NCBI GenBank assembly: GCA_002842735.1
Contig: PHEB01000009.1
Location: 1 to 64,000, forward strand
DNA: 64,000 nt
DNA from: Alphaproteobacteria bacterium HGW-Alphaproteobacteria-7
GTDB lineage: Bacteria > Pseudomonadota > Alphaproteobacteria > Sphingomonadales > Sphingomonadaceae
Direction: 5' to 3'
Below, piece by piece: positions 1 through 8,988 of the stretch (position 1 is its first letter; each line of letters opens with the position of its first letter). The notes under the pieces were generated by a model. It saw only the letters and a program-made list of their open reading frames with translations. It did no database searches and had not been told where the DNA came from. The position numbers and the translations under genes were made by a program.

Positions 1-893
1 CCTACCCCTCCGAGCGCATTTCGCAGGGCCACGTAGTCGCGGAACAGCTCAGGACGTCCCTCCCCGCGACGGTTCGCCCGCAGCAACGTATTCTTGGGGG
101 TGTGCGACGAGGGGACGAACTCGATGGGAGTGGCCTCGTAGCCACAGCCCCGCAGGATCAACGCGCGCAACGCATCCGTCATGGTGGCAGCCACCTCGCG
201 TCGCAAGTGAGGCCACTGGCGGATCGGCGTGAAGGGATCGTCGGCATCGCACGCGGACCACTGCTTGGCCAGCTCCCCCTGGCAGCATGGCACCACGGCC
301 AGGGAAGGGGCATCCATGGAAATCCCCAGGGCGAGAGCGTCATCCGTCGCCGTGTCGCACGCGTGAAGGGCCAAGAGCAGGTGGATGGGCGCGGTGGTGG
401 GCTCGCCAAACGCGCGTTGCCAGGCCTGGTCGAGGTCGAGCCGATCGATGTTCGACGCTTCGAAACGGAGCAGGTCCTCGAGCCCGAGTCGCCACGCCCG
501 CTCGCGGCTGGCTTCGATCAGCCGGGCGTTGCGGTCCACACCGAGCACGCGCCCCGGGTGGCCGAGGCGATGACGGAGGCTCGTGGCGATCGTGAAGGTG
601 AGGTACGAATTGCCGCACGCCAGGTCGAGAACGCGAACCACGGGCTCGTGCTGCGCGAGGTCACGCAGCTGCGGCTCGATGAGCGTGAGCATGTGACTGA
701 TCTGCATGTACTTGCGCACCGACTCGGGTCCCATGGAGGCATCGGCCTTGAGCAACCCGATCGCGCGAAGCAAAGGGCCATGCTCCGCCGGCGGAAGGAT
801 GAGGTTCTTCGTCCCGAGCAGCCCCTGGGTCCGCTCGGGCGTCCAGTGGGACCGAGCACGCTCGTCGATCTCTTCCGCCCAGCGCTCACGCAT
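1..893 (-). CDS. Class I SAM-dependent methyltransferase (Methyltransferase_32-like), 3' end cut by window edge
   Basis: About 297 residues are visible on the minus strand from an ATG at 893; the frame is still open at base 1. A SAM-binding motif I, VLDLACGNS, lies at residues 88-96, followed by an acidic strand end (GVD, about 118-120). LHACD (about 176-180) and VPCCQGEL (about 201-208) match what I know of the PF13679 type methyltransferases. The frame is also open upstream, with a TTG at 939-941 as an alternative start. The substrate cannot be told; relatives are mostly uncharacterised. The gene belongs to the left-end block that seems to come from a different genome than the rest of the window. 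Confidence 0.75.
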   Translation of the reverse strand, partial: MRERWAEEIDERARSHWTPERTQGLLGTKNLILPPAEHGPLLRAIGLLKADASMGPESVRKYMQISHMLTLIEPQLRDLAQHEPVVRVLDLACGNSYLTFTIATSLRHRLGHPGRVLGVDRNARLIEASRERAWRLGLEDLLRFEASNIDRLDLDQAWQRAFGEPTTAPIHLLLALHACDTATDDALALGISMDAPSLAVVPCCQGELAKQWSACDADDPFTPIRQWPHLRREVAATMTDALRALILRGCGYEATPIEFVPSSHTPKNTLLRANRRGEGRPELFRDYVALRNALGGV

Positions 894-988
894 GACGCCA
901 GCGCTCCACCACCGGTCTCCGGACGACAGCTCGCACGCCAACGTCTCTAGCGGGCCGCCCGCAACAGCGCAAGGTAGTGGCGATCCGC

Positions 989-1189
989 CTATTGCGGCTG
1001 AGGGCGCGTAGCGACGACGGCCGAGTACGCCCCAACCGCCGCCAGCCCGCCCATCACGAGCCAGGGTTGTGCTCCCACCAAGCACGTCCCGCCGCAGGCA
1101 TTGATGACGACCGCGTAGAACCAGCCCACGCCCGCTCCGCCCGCCGCCGCGAGGGCCACGATGAACGCTCTCTTCTTCAAGGGGGGCAA
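989..1189 (-). CDS. Small two-helix membrane protein, DUF6132-like
   Basis: A 66-residue protein. The start is a TTG at 1187-1189, chosen because AGGAG lies about 7 bases upstream; there is no ATG. Two hydrophobic stretches (about residues 8-31 and 42-60) flank a short segment with two cysteines (NACGGTCLVGAQPW). This arrangement of helix, Cys-x3-Cys loop and Gly-rich helix resembles the small DUF6132 membrane proteins. It sits between the ferritin-like gene and the methyltransferase gene on the same strand. The function is unknown; size and composition alone make the call moderate. Confidence 0.55.
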   Translation of the reverse strand: MPPLKKRAFIVALAAAGGAGVGWFYAVVINACGGTCLVGAQPWLVMGGLAAVGAYSAVVATRPQPQ

Positions 1190-1244
1190 GTTTTGACTCC
1201 TAAGGAGTTTGGATGCCCCAGCGACGAGAACGGTTCCTCTCGCG

Positions 1245-1727
1245 CTACGGGCGCTTGCCGGAGAGTGTGTTCAGCTCCTGTCGCAGCGCGGCAATATGCC
1301 CCTTGTCCGCTGCCATCATGGCGCGGAACAGCTTCTCGTGCGCGGACGACGCGAACACCACGGCCACGTGCAGATGAAGCGCCGCCATCTGCTCCTCTAG
1401 CTCGATCGCCTTGCGCAGCGCTTCGTCGACCTGGACCGCACCGCCGCGCACCTGCCGCAGGAATGCGTTGGCCGAGGCAATGGCACCATCGACTTGTGCC
1501 ACCTCCGCCTTGGCCGAGGACATCACGTCTCCGCTCAACGACAAGGCCAGAGAGAACTGGGAAGCGTGATTGCCTTCTTCCGCGGCGGTCTTCGTCCACA
1601 GAGCCGACACGCGTGCATCGGCGGCATGCTTCGCCGCCAGCTCGGAGTAAACCTTGCCCATGAGCAACTCGAGCTCGTGACAACGCCGGAGGACGCTAAG
1701 AATAGGGTAGGGGATCGGCGCGGCCAT
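1245..1727 (-). CDS. Ferritin-like (rubrerythrin-type) helical protein
   Basis: A 160-residue protein, all helical in appearance. Possible metal-ligand motifs are spread over four helices: CHELELL near the N-terminus, EEGNH around residue 50, IELEEQMAALH around 110-120, and SAHEKLF around 127-133. This Glu/Glu-x2-His spacing is typical of the ferritin/rubrerythrin fold and suggests a di-iron site, but no rubredoxin-like Cys4 tail is present. ATG at 1725-1727 is preferred over a GTG one codon upstream. Only 9 bases separate it from the upstream secreted-protein gene, so the two are probably co-transcribed. The exact role (iron storage, peroxide handling or sensor) cannot be told. Confidence 0.6.
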   Translation of the reverse strand: MAAPIPYPILSVLRRCHELELLMGKVYSELAAKHAADARVSALWTKTAAEEGNHASQFSLALSLSGDVMSSAKAEVAQVDGAIASANAFLRQVRGGAVQVDEALRKAIELEEQMAALHLHVAVVFASSAHEKLFRAMMAADKGHIAALRQELNTLSGKRP

Positions 1728-1736
1728 CACCCCAGC

Positions 1737-2207
1737 CTAGCCGATCGTCGTCGTGGGACAACCCTGACCCGCCGTGCGAGAGACCCAATCTGGAGCGGAT
1801 GGGAGTCGCCTGCGAGTCGACTCCACCCGACGGTACTGCCGCCCGTCGTACCGCCAGACCACGGTGGTCACGTCGTCCGGCGCCGGACCTTCGCGGCGTG
1901 CCTCCACCAGGTCCGCCCACCCGCCAGCGTCGGTTGGGGCGATCGAGGAGGGGGTCAGGTCCCACAGCACAGACGGCGGCAAGACCACACGGTATCCGCT
2001 GCCCTCCGGCTCGTAGACCGCCACGAGGCACGTGCCCTCCTCGTCGCAGGAGTCGGGCAGGGCGACGATCAACTCTTGGGAACCGTCGCCGTTGAGGTCG
2101 GCGTGATCGAGCACGCGCCCCGCGGGCAGGCTGGATGGCACCGGAGCGGCGCCAATCGAAGCAGTCCACAGCAGCAGCGTGGCGAACAGGACAGCGGGAG
2201 CGAGCAT
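1737..2207 (-). CDS. Secreted protein with an FG-GAP/VCBS-like calcium-binding motif
   Basis: A 156-residue protein with a clear N-terminal signal peptide (hydrophobic residues 3-20, AxA-type cleavage near residue 21). DHADLNGDGSQELIVAL follows; the DxNxDG core with a following hydrophobic strand is what FG-GAP/VCBS repeats look like. A Cys pair (SCDEEGTC) may form a disulfide outside the cytoplasm. It is the first gene of the left-end minus-strand block. No specific function can be assigned. Confidence 0.6.
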   Translation of the reverse strand: MLAPAVLFATLLLWTASIGAAPVPSSLPAGRVLDHADLNGDGSQELIVALPDSCDEEGTCLVAVYEPEGSGYRVVLPPSVLWDLTPSSIAPTDAGGWADLVEARREGPAPDDVTTVVWRYDGRQYRRVESTRRRLPSAPDWVSRTAGQGCPTTTIG

Positions 2208-2424
2208 GACCTGGCGTAGAGCAAGCTCCGGTCCATGTCCCCGCGGTGCGCGATCTCGAGGTCTTTGCTCCGATCACGCGGCTCGACGGCCACAACCCGT
2301 GTCCGATGGGGCACCGGTGCCGTACGGGATCGCTTCACGAGGTGCTCAACGCGGTCCTGCGTGAGGAGCGGGGCACACCACTGGCCACCCGCTCGGGATC
2401 GCGAAGGGACTCGGTTTCGTCGAA
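2208..2424. other. Intergenic stretch and apparent genome junction
   Basis: Upstream of the secreted-protein gene there is one plus-strand open frame from a GTG at 2246 with acceptable codon use, which could be the 5' end of a divergent gene cut by the junction; I cannot identify it. The TamB frame is open from just after a TGA at 2362-2364. Sequence that reads convincingly as TamB starts near 2410. The join between the two types of sequence therefore probably lies between about 2365 and 2420. Confidence 0.5.
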
Positions 2425-4980
2425 GTGGCGATCACCTCCGCCCGGCTCAACGCGCAGCTTGATAGCAAGCTGGTTCCGGGCAGCGATGGCACGCGCACGA
2501 CGCTGGCGGGGAGCGGGCGGCAGGCGGACTACGGCCCGTTCACCTTCGATGCCGAAATCGCCGCCGATGGCCCGCGCGCGGTGCTGGTGCTGGCCGATCC
2601 TTTGCCAGCAGCGGGCCTCAAGGATGTGCGCGTGGCGCTTGCGCCCAGCGACGAAGGGTTCGGGTTTGATGTCGCAGGCCAATCGCTGCTCGGGCCGTTT
2701 TCAGGCGCGCTCGAACTGTTTTTGCCTGATGCCGCGCCAGCCCGGATCGCGGTCAACCGGCTTGAAGTCTATCGCACCAATGTGACCGGTGCGCTCACGT
2801 TGGGTGAGGCAGGCATGACGGGCGACTTGCGGCTGGCGGGCGGCGGGGTGAACGGCACCGTGAACTTCCGGCCACAGGCCGCAGGGGCAGTTGGTTTTGC
2901 GGTCAATCTGGCCGCCCGCAATGCGGCATTCGCGGGGGAAACCCCGATCAGCATCGCCCGCGCCGACATCGCCGCCACCGGCCGCTATGCCGATGGCAAG
3001 ACGCGGGTTGATGCCGATATCAGCGCGGCGGGGGTGGAATATGGCGCGCTCAATATTGCCAACTTGACCGCCAAGGCGGCGATTGATGATGGACGCGGCA
3101 GGGTTAGCGGAGCGATTGCCGGGCGGCGGGCGGATCGCTTTGCGCTCAATTTCGATGCCACGGTCGCGCCCGAACAAATCGCTGCCGCTGTGCGCGGGGA
3201 ATTTGGCGGGGAAGCGATCACCATGCCGCGCCGCGCGGTGCTGACCGCGCAGGACGATGGCGGATGGCGGCTTGCCCCGACGCAGATCGGTTTTTCGCGT
3301 GGTTACGCCATTGCCGAAGGCCGCTTTGGTGGGGACGAAACCGCTCTAGAGATCAAGCTGGCGCGGATGCCGCTGCGGCTGCTCGATCTGGCGGGTGCGG
3401 GGCTTGGACTGGGCGGGCGGCTGTCGGGTATCATTGATTACCGCCAGCAGGGCCGCGCGCCGCCATCGGCCACGGCGCGGGTGCGGATTGACCGCTTCAG
3501 CCGCGCCGGGCTGGTGCTGTCATCCAAACCGGTCAATGTGCTGGGTGTAGTCGACCTTTCGGCAGATCGGTTGACGGCAGCTGGACGCCTGCTTGAAGGC
3601 GATGCACGGCTCGGTGATGTGGCGGTCAGGATCACCGGGTTGGGCGAGGACGGTGCGTTGATGGAGCGGCTGACGCGCGGGCGGCTGGATGCTCGGTTGG
3701 CGTTTGATGGCGCGGCGGAAACGTTGTGGCGGCTGGCAGCGATTGAGGCGTTCGACCTCACCGGCCCGGTGACCATCGCCGCACGCGCCACCGGAACGCT
3801 CGGCGACCCGCGCATATCGGGCACGCTGACGAGTGATAATCTGACGCTCGAAAGCGCTGTGACCGGCACCCGCATCGAAACGGTGTCCGCGCGCGGGCGG
3901 TTCGCCGGTTCGCGGCTCGAACTCTCCCGCTTTGCCGGAAACACGCGCGGCGGCGGAACGATTATCGGCAGCGGCACGGTCGATCTTGCCGGGATCAGCG
4001 CAACGCGCGGCCCGCAGCTTGATCTGCGCGCTGCGGCCAAGAATGCGCGGCTGCTGGACGCAACTGGGCTGGAGGCGACCATCACCGGCCCCTTGCGTAT
4101 CGTCTCCAGCGGGCGGGGCGGAACCATTGCAGGGCGTGTGACGATCAACCGCGCGCGCTGGGCGTTGGGGGTCGCGGCTGAAGATGTCGCGCTGCCGCAA
4201 ATCGCCACGCGCGAAATTAACGGCGAAGGCGGGGGCGGGCGCACGCAGGTATCGGCGCGGGACAACGCATGGCGTTATCTGGTCAATGCTTCGGCCCCGA
4301 ACCGGGTCGCAGTGGACGGCATGGGGCTTGAAAGCGAATGGGGCATCGACATCGCGCTGCGCGGCACGGTCAATGATCCGCGCATCGGCGGCAGTGCGCG
4401 GTTGGTGCGCGGGGATTACACTTTCGCCGGAACCCGGTTCGAACTCACCCGAGGCCGCATCCTGTTTGACGAGAACGAGCCGATTGATCCCCGGCTGGAT
4501 ATCCTTGCCGAAACATCGCGCAGTGGCACCAATGTGGATATTGCGATCACTGGTAACGCGCAGTCGCCCGCGATTGCGTTTTCGAGCGAACCGGCGCTGC
4601 CAGAAGAAGAAATCCTGTCCCGGCTGCTGTTTGGCGGGTCGGTAACATCACTGTCAGCGACCGACGCGGTGCAACTGGCCGCTGCGCTGGCGGCATTGCA
4701 GGGCGGCGGCGCAGGACTTGACCCGATTGGCGAGCTGCGCCGTTCAATCGGGCTGGATCAATTGCGGATCATCAGTGCCGACCCGCTGATCGGGCGCGAA
4801 ACCGGGGTTGCGCTGGGCAAGAATATCACCCGCAGCCTCTATGTCGAAGTGCTGACCGATGGGCGCGGATACAGCGCCACGCAGGTCGAATACCGGATAA
4901 CCAGCTGGCTGGCGCTGCTGGGTACGGTATCGACCATTGGGCGCGACAGCGTGCTTGTGGAAGTGTCGCGGGATTATTGA
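2425..4980 (+). CDS. tamB: TamB/DUF490 translocation and assembly module protein, C-terminal part only
   Basis: 851 residues from a GTG at 2425; the frame is open back to 2365, so this start is formal. The protein is a long run of beta-strand repeats (RISGTLTSDNLTLES, DPRIGGSARLVRGDY types) and ends with the conserved DUF490 C-terminal region (EILSRLLFGGS around residue 730, then a terminal strand ending SRDY). TamB spans the periplasm from the inner membrane and, with the Omp85 protein TamA, moves lipids or proteins to the outer membrane. Sphingomonad TamB proteins are usually well over 1,200 residues, so the N-terminal anchor and several hundred residues are missing. No tamA lies upstream; foreign-looking DNA does. 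It ends convergently with the lysozyme gene, overlapping by 7 bases. Confidence 0.85.
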   Translation: MAITSARLNAQLDSKLVPGSDGTRTTLAGSGRQADYGPFTFDAEIAADGPRAVLVLADPLPAAGLKDVRVALAPSDEGFGFDVAGQSLLGPFSGALELFLPDAAPARIAVNRLEVYRTNVTGALTLGEAGMTGDLRLAGGGVNGTVNFRPQAAGAVGFAVNLAARNAAFAGETPISIARADIAATGRYADGKTRVDADISAAGVEYGALNIANLTAKAAIDDGRGRVSGAIAGRRADRFALNFDATVAPEQIAAAVRGEFGGEAITMPRRAVLTAQDDGGWRLAPTQIGFSRGYAIAEGRFGGDETALEIKLARMPLRLLDLAGAGLGLGGRLSGIIDYRQQGRAPPSATARVRIDRFSRAGLVLSSKPVNVLGVVDLSADRLTAAGRLLEGDARLGDVAVRITGLGEDGALMERLTRGRLDARLAFDGAAETLWRLAAIEAFDLTGPVTIAARATGTLGDPRISGTLTSDNLTLESAVTGTRIETVSARGRFAGSRLELSRFAGNTRGGGTIIGSGTVDLAGISATRGPQLDLRAAAKNARLLDATGLEATITGPLRIVSSGRGGTIAGRVTINRARWALGVAAEDVALPQIATREINGEGGGGRTQVSARDNAWRYLVNASAPNRVAVDGMGLESEWGIDIALRGTVNDPRIGGSARLVRGDYTFAGTRFELTRGRILFDENEPIDPRLDILAETSRSGTNVDIAITGNAQSPAIAFSSEPALPEEEILSRLLFGGSVTSLSATDAVQLAAALAALQGGGAGLDPIGELRRSIGLDQLRIISADPLIGRETGVALGKNITRSLYVEVLTDGRGYSATQVEYRITSWLALLGTVSTIGRDSVLVEVSRDY

Positions 4981-5528
4981 AGATAGAGTTCAGCCTCAGC
5001 CGCGCGGCGACGCACAAGCCCTTTGAGCACCCGCCCGCCCGCGCGGTTCCAGCGTGCAAATTCGCGCGCGGCCCCCTGATAATCACCCGCGATGTGCTTT
5101 TTCGCCAGCGTCGCACGGGCAATCGCGCCGGTGTTGTAGTGGAAACTGACCAGCGCATCGAATTGCGATTGCGTGGCTGGGGCTTCCCCCATCGCGCGCG
5201 CAACATCGGCGGCATAACGCACCAGATCATCGGTCAACCGCGCATCGGCCTGCGCCTGGGTCCAGACCGTGCCCTTGGCGATGCGCCCGCCGTGCACATG
5301 ATCGCGCCCCGTCGCGCCCCAGCCGATGGTCCACGGATCGCCGCCGGTGCCGGGATCGGGGTAAGCCTCGACCAGCCCGTCGGTTCGCAGCCGCGCGCAG
5401 CCTTCAAACCGCTTGATCAGGGCGATTCCGGCGGCACTGATGGCTTGGGGAGATGGCGGCGCAGTGTTGGTGCTGTTCATCAGGCGTTGAACAGCGGCGC
5501 GTAACGGGTTGGGCGATTGGTGGAGCAT
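4974..5528 (-). CDS. Glycoside hydrolase family 24 (phage-type) lysozyme
   Basis: 184 residues from ATG at 5526-5528; a TTG at 5627 would give 217 residues and an ATG at 5480 would give 168. KRFEG (Glu about 42) supplies the catalytic acid, and YPDPGTGGDPWTIGWGATG (about 56-74) carries the Asp/Thr part of the GH24 active site. FDALVSFHYNTGAIARATL and FARWNRAGGRVLKGLVRRR match the C-lobe of endolysins such as R/RrrD. The product cleaves peptidoglycan. No signal peptide is obvious and no holin or other phage genes are nearby, so this is a domesticated or stand-alone lysozyme rather than part of a visible prophage. The 3' end overlaps the tamB stop on the other strand. Confidence 0.85.
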   Translation of the reverse strand: MLHQSPNPLRAAVQRLMNSTNTAPPSPQAISAAGIALIKRFEGCARLRTDGLVEAYPDPGTGGDPWTIGWGATGRDHVHGGRIAKGTVWTQAQADARLTDDLVRYAADVARAMGEAPATQSQFDALVSFHYNTGAIARATLAKKHIAGDYQGAAREFARWNRAGGRVLKGLVRRRAAEAELYLQ

Positions 5529-5670
5529 GGCAAGGGCCTCGTATCTGGCAGGATGGAACAGCGAGGCCGAGGCATTAGGCACAGATTTCCCGAGTAGGAA
5601 AATGCGCAATGTGGCCGCGACCGACAAATTTGCCGATCGTGACTGCGCTCCGTTGCATCAGTCCAACCAG

Positions 5671-8600
5671 TCAGAAACGATAGGTCGCCGAAGCGCGGAA
5701 AACCTGAGCGTTGGCGGTATTGCGTCCGATGGTGGTGTCAAAACCGACGCCGAACTGCACTGGCCCCTGACCGAACTGCGCACCAATCCCCAGCTCCACC
5801 CAGCTTTGGTCGGCTTCGTCGATCACGAAATTGGCGTTCGGGCCAGTGCCTTGGGCAAAGTTAGCCGCCAAAAGCTGCGGGCCTTCGTCAAACTCGAACA
5901 CGGCTTGCGCAGTAGCGTTGACCTGCACGGCGCTGGACTGATGTTCAATATCGAACCCGGCCCGTGCCTGCGCGCTTTTGAACTTTTGACGCTCAACCGC
6001 CAACGCGAGCGTCCCGCCGCTTTCCCGGATGGTCGCCAGATCAACGCTGGCGTAGCGGCCTTCAACGCCGGGGGAAATCGTGCCGAACCCGGCATCAATA
6101 TCGTAAGACACGCCCAGCGCGCCGGATACCAGCAGATCGTCCGATGATGAGGTGAGGGTTTGCGCGGCGTTGAGGAATTGCACCTGGCGGATGGTATCAA
6201 AGCCGGTGCTGCCCATGCTGAACTGCCCGTCAATCACCGCGCCGCTATCAAGCCTGTGCCGCACATAGAGCGAGACCGCGTAGGTATCGCTATCAACATC
6301 CTGGCCAAGCGGGGTGTCCGCTTCAATTGCGTTGTAATAACCCGACACGCCCGCCATCGTGTTGTCACCGAGGTAAAATTCAAGCCCGCCTGCGATATAG
6401 AAGCCCGAAACGTCGGTTTCCTGCTGAAACCCCGGGAGCGATTCCACATCACCAAAAATCGCGCCGCCAGCCAGGAAGATCGCCATATTTTCAGGCAGAT
6501 TGGCCTTGGTCATCGTGGTGTCGTCGGCGCTCTGAAACGCCATGCCGTTCGCGCCCAGCGGCTGGCCGACCGGCGAAAGCCCGGATTGCAGCGCATTCAG
6601 CGGCGCTCCGGTGACCGCAATCTTGCCACCCGCCGTGCTGCGATCGGATTCGCGAAGCCGCGCCGCGTTGAAGTTTTGCAGCAGGTTGATCGTCTGACCC
6701 GAAAGCGATCGCACCGCTTGTTCATTGACAGGTGCCAACTGGCTGAAGGTACTGCGGATGGTATCGGTGCTGGCGAAGTCGAGGTCAAAAAGATGCGCCA
6801 GCGCGCCGTTGCCGCGGTTCTGATCGAACAGCTGGGCATAGGTCTTTTGCGCCGGGTCATTGGCGTCGATCACCGTGGCGTAGCTTGCCGCTTCGATCTC
6901 CATCAGCACCGCGTTTGTTTCATAAATGAACGTCTGGCTGAGGATCGCGGAAATGCTGGTGTCGATGAAGGCACCGCTCACCCCGCCATCTGCGGTTAGG
7001 ATGGTAAAGCGCTGCCCGGTTCCATTGACCTGCTGGCTGATATCGCCGCCCAGCCCGACGATGCCGCCGACATTGGCGATCCCGGTCACAGCGATCCGGT
7101 CGGATGCGCCGCTGCTGTTGATGTCGGCGAGGAATGTGGTGCCCGATGACATCACCAGATTGCCATCAATGGTCAGCGTGCCCGTCGTCCCCATCGTGCC
7201 GGGCGAGAACACTCCGGTGATGCTGGTCAGGAACGGCGTGGTGATGGTGCCGGTGCCTTCGAGCATCCCGGCAAACAGCGTGAAATCGCCCACCGAAGTC
7301 AGCGCGCCATCGATGTTTACCCGTCCGCCGAACTGGTTGATGTCAATCAGCGCGGTCAGATCGCCCGCTGCGGCGACATTCAGCCCCGCATTGCCGCGAA
7401 TGGTCAGTCTGTCTATGGTGATGGCGCTGCCAAGGGTGGTGGTGCCGTTCTGGCTCAGGGTCACGTCGAAATAGCGTGGGTCGACGTTGATCGCGGGATT
7501 GGCGCTGACAATCGGATCGATGTTGTTCGGCACAAACCCGGCTGCGCCCGGCAGGCCATTGGCGGGCGTTGGTGGGGGCAGGGGGGCGAAGTCGTCCTGC
7601 GCCGCCTCAAGCGGGGATGAGCCTGCGCTAGCGGACGTGCGAAGGTCAGTGCAGAAATCGTCAGGCTCTTCAAACTCGACACAGACCGCGCCGAAATCGC
7701 CTCCGGTGCCGCCTCGGCCCAGTTGCGGCGTTGTCGGCAGCCCGTTGATAACCGAGCCGTTCGCATCGATCACGCGGTAAGCCGGATCAAGCAACGTTAC
7801 CCAGTGATCGGCGTTTTCCCAATTGCCGTTCCCCGCCTGCGCGCCGACATAGCGGTAGGGGTTGGTTTCAGCGATATATTGCCAGAATAGCGACAGCGGT
7901 TGAAAAAAGCTGGTGGTGCCCAGCGAACTGAACGCCTGACCGCCGAAGAACCGCGATCCGCCCGACAGCACGCCGATCACCAGGTCTTCGTCAGTCAGCG
8001 TGTTGTTGGCCGCATCCAGAATCAGCGGGCCGCCCGAATCCCCGCCCGCAGTGGCACCTTCATTGGGCAGTGCATCGTCGCGGTGGGCGTTGATATCGAA
8101 CACGGCATCGCGGTTCTGCGAGTCGAAATCGAGCTGGAACAGGTTTTGCGGCAAAAGACCGGTGGAGCTGCCAAAAATCACAGCATTGCGATCATCGAGC
8201 GACAGAAACCCGCCGAGCATGTTTTCCGCCGCGCGCCGCCGGAAATCGATCCCGCCCACCGCGCCCTGCACCGCATTGCCGGTCGCGCCGAACCCAGTGA
8301 TGTTGACGTGATAGCCCGTGCCGCGCACCGGATCGATCGCTTCCGGCGCAGGCAGTGTGCTGAACAGCAGCGCCCATGTCGGGATATTGGCGGCCGGGGT
8401 ATCAAGGCTGGCAATCGCAATATCCGCTTCGATAAAGCCCAGCGCTGCCGGGTTTTGCAGCGATTCCGGATTGTAGAAAATGCGGTTGATGTTGAACACC
8501 GCCAGGTCGGGATTGCTGGCGAAATTGTTCGCGAACCAGTTCTGGAAACCGGGCAGCGCATTGACGTTGAATGAAAAGGCGGCGGGGATATTGTCGGTGT

Positions 8601-8862
8601 TGAAATCGGTGGCTGGCACGTCGTTCACGCAGTGCGCCGCAAACAGCACGGTGCGCGGGTTGATCAGCGTGCCGGTGCAAACAAAGCCATCGGCGCGGAA
8701 GAACATGCCGACACCGCGAAAGGCTTCATCGTTGTCGACGATGTCTTCCGGCGTGGTGTTTTCGTTCGGAACCACGGCCAGCGCCGGGGTGGCGGCCATC
8801 GACAAGGCGAGTGCTGCGGTGCCTGTCAACCGATGGCTGCGGCGGGTGTTTGTTATGTTCAT
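5671..8862 (-). CDS. Autotransporter with an N-terminal trypsin-like serine protease domain
   Basis: 1063 residues. A signal peptide (residues 1-29, ending PALA) precedes a chymotrypsin-fold protease: His77 in FAAHC, Asp147 in EADIAI and Ser276 in GGDSGGPL form the triad. A linker with Pro-rich stretches leads to a beta-helix-like passenger with a PATR-type segment (GTTFLADINSSGASDR, about 595-610). The last ~280 residues alternate like a 12-strand beta-barrel and end in ATYRF, an outer membrane signal. By family knowledge this is a type V secreted protein exposed on the surface; the substrate is unknown. The gene is monocistronic, and its upstream region (8863-8988) is the only space for a promoter. 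Confidence 0.88.
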   Translation of the reverse strand: MNITNTRRSHRLTGTAALALSMAATPALAVVPNENTTPEDIVDNDEAFRGVGMFFRADGFVCTGTLINPRTVLFAAHCVNDVPATDFNTDNIPAAFSFNVNALPGFQNWFANNFASNPDLAVFNINRIFYNPESLQNPAALGFIEADIAIASLDTPAANIPTWALLFSTLPAPEAIDPVRGTGYHVNITGFGATGNAVQGAVGGIDFRRRAAENMLGGFLSLDDRNAVIFGSSTGLLPQNLFQLDFDSQNRDAVFDINAHRDDALPNEGATAGGDSGGPLILDAANNTLTDEDLVIGVLSGGSRFFGGQAFSSLGTTSFFQPLSLFWQYIAETNPYRYVGAQAGNGNWENADHWVTLLDPAYRVIDANGSVINGLPTTPQLGRGGTGGDFGAVCVEFEEPDDFCTDLRTSASAGSSPLEAAQDDFAPLPPPTPANGLPGAAGFVPNNIDPIVSANPAINVDPRYFDVTLSQNGTTTLGSAITIDRLTIRGNAGLNVAAAGDLTALIDINQFGGRVNIDGALTSVGDFTLFAGMLEGTGTITTPFLTSITGVFSPGTMGTTGTLTIDGNLVMSSGTTFLADINSSGASDRIAVTGIANVGGIVGLGGDISQQVNGTGQRFTILTADGGVSGAFIDTSISAILSQTFIYETNAVLMEIEAASYATVIDANDPAQKTYAQLFDQNRGNGALAHLFDLDFASTDTIRSTFSQLAPVNEQAVRSLSGQTINLLQNFNAARLRESDRSTAGGKIAVTGAPLNALQSGLSPVGQPLGANGMAFQSADDTTMTKANLPENMAIFLAGGAIFGDVESLPGFQQETDVSGFYIAGGLEFYLGDNTMAGVSGYYNAIEADTPLGQDVDSDTYAVSLYVRHRLDSGAVIDGQFSMGSTGFDTIRQVQFLNAAQTLTSSSDDLLVSGALGVSYDIDAGFGTISPGVEGRYASVDLATIRESGGTLALAVERQKFKSAQARAGFDIEHQSSAVQVNATAQAVFEFDEGPQLLAANFAQGTGPNANFVIDEADQSWVELGIGAQFGQGPVQFGVGFDTTIGRNTANAQVFRASATYRF

Positions 8863-8988
8863 GGATGCGCCCCAGAAAATCTTTACGATCGCATGGCGAT
8901 CAAAGTTCGGAGTTTATCGCTTTAACCACTTGTAACAACCACTGATTGGCCAATTTCTGTATGAATATAGGGGCGTTGCGTGATTGCT

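Noticed and set aside
102-950. A 282-residue plus-strand open frame in the left-end block
   Set aside because: It is antisense to a well-defined methyltransferase with motif I and VPCC motifs; its own translation is low-complexity Arg/Gly-rich with no motif.
977-2219. Plus-strand frames of about 228 and 241 residues
   Set aside because: Both lie opposite the small membrane, ferritin-like and FG-GAP-like genes and have no recognisable domain; they are shadows caused by high GC content.
4974-5528. Prophage remnant based on the GH24 lysozyme
   Set aside because: No holin, spanin, integrase, capsid or tail gene is near; neighbours are ordinary chromosomal genes.
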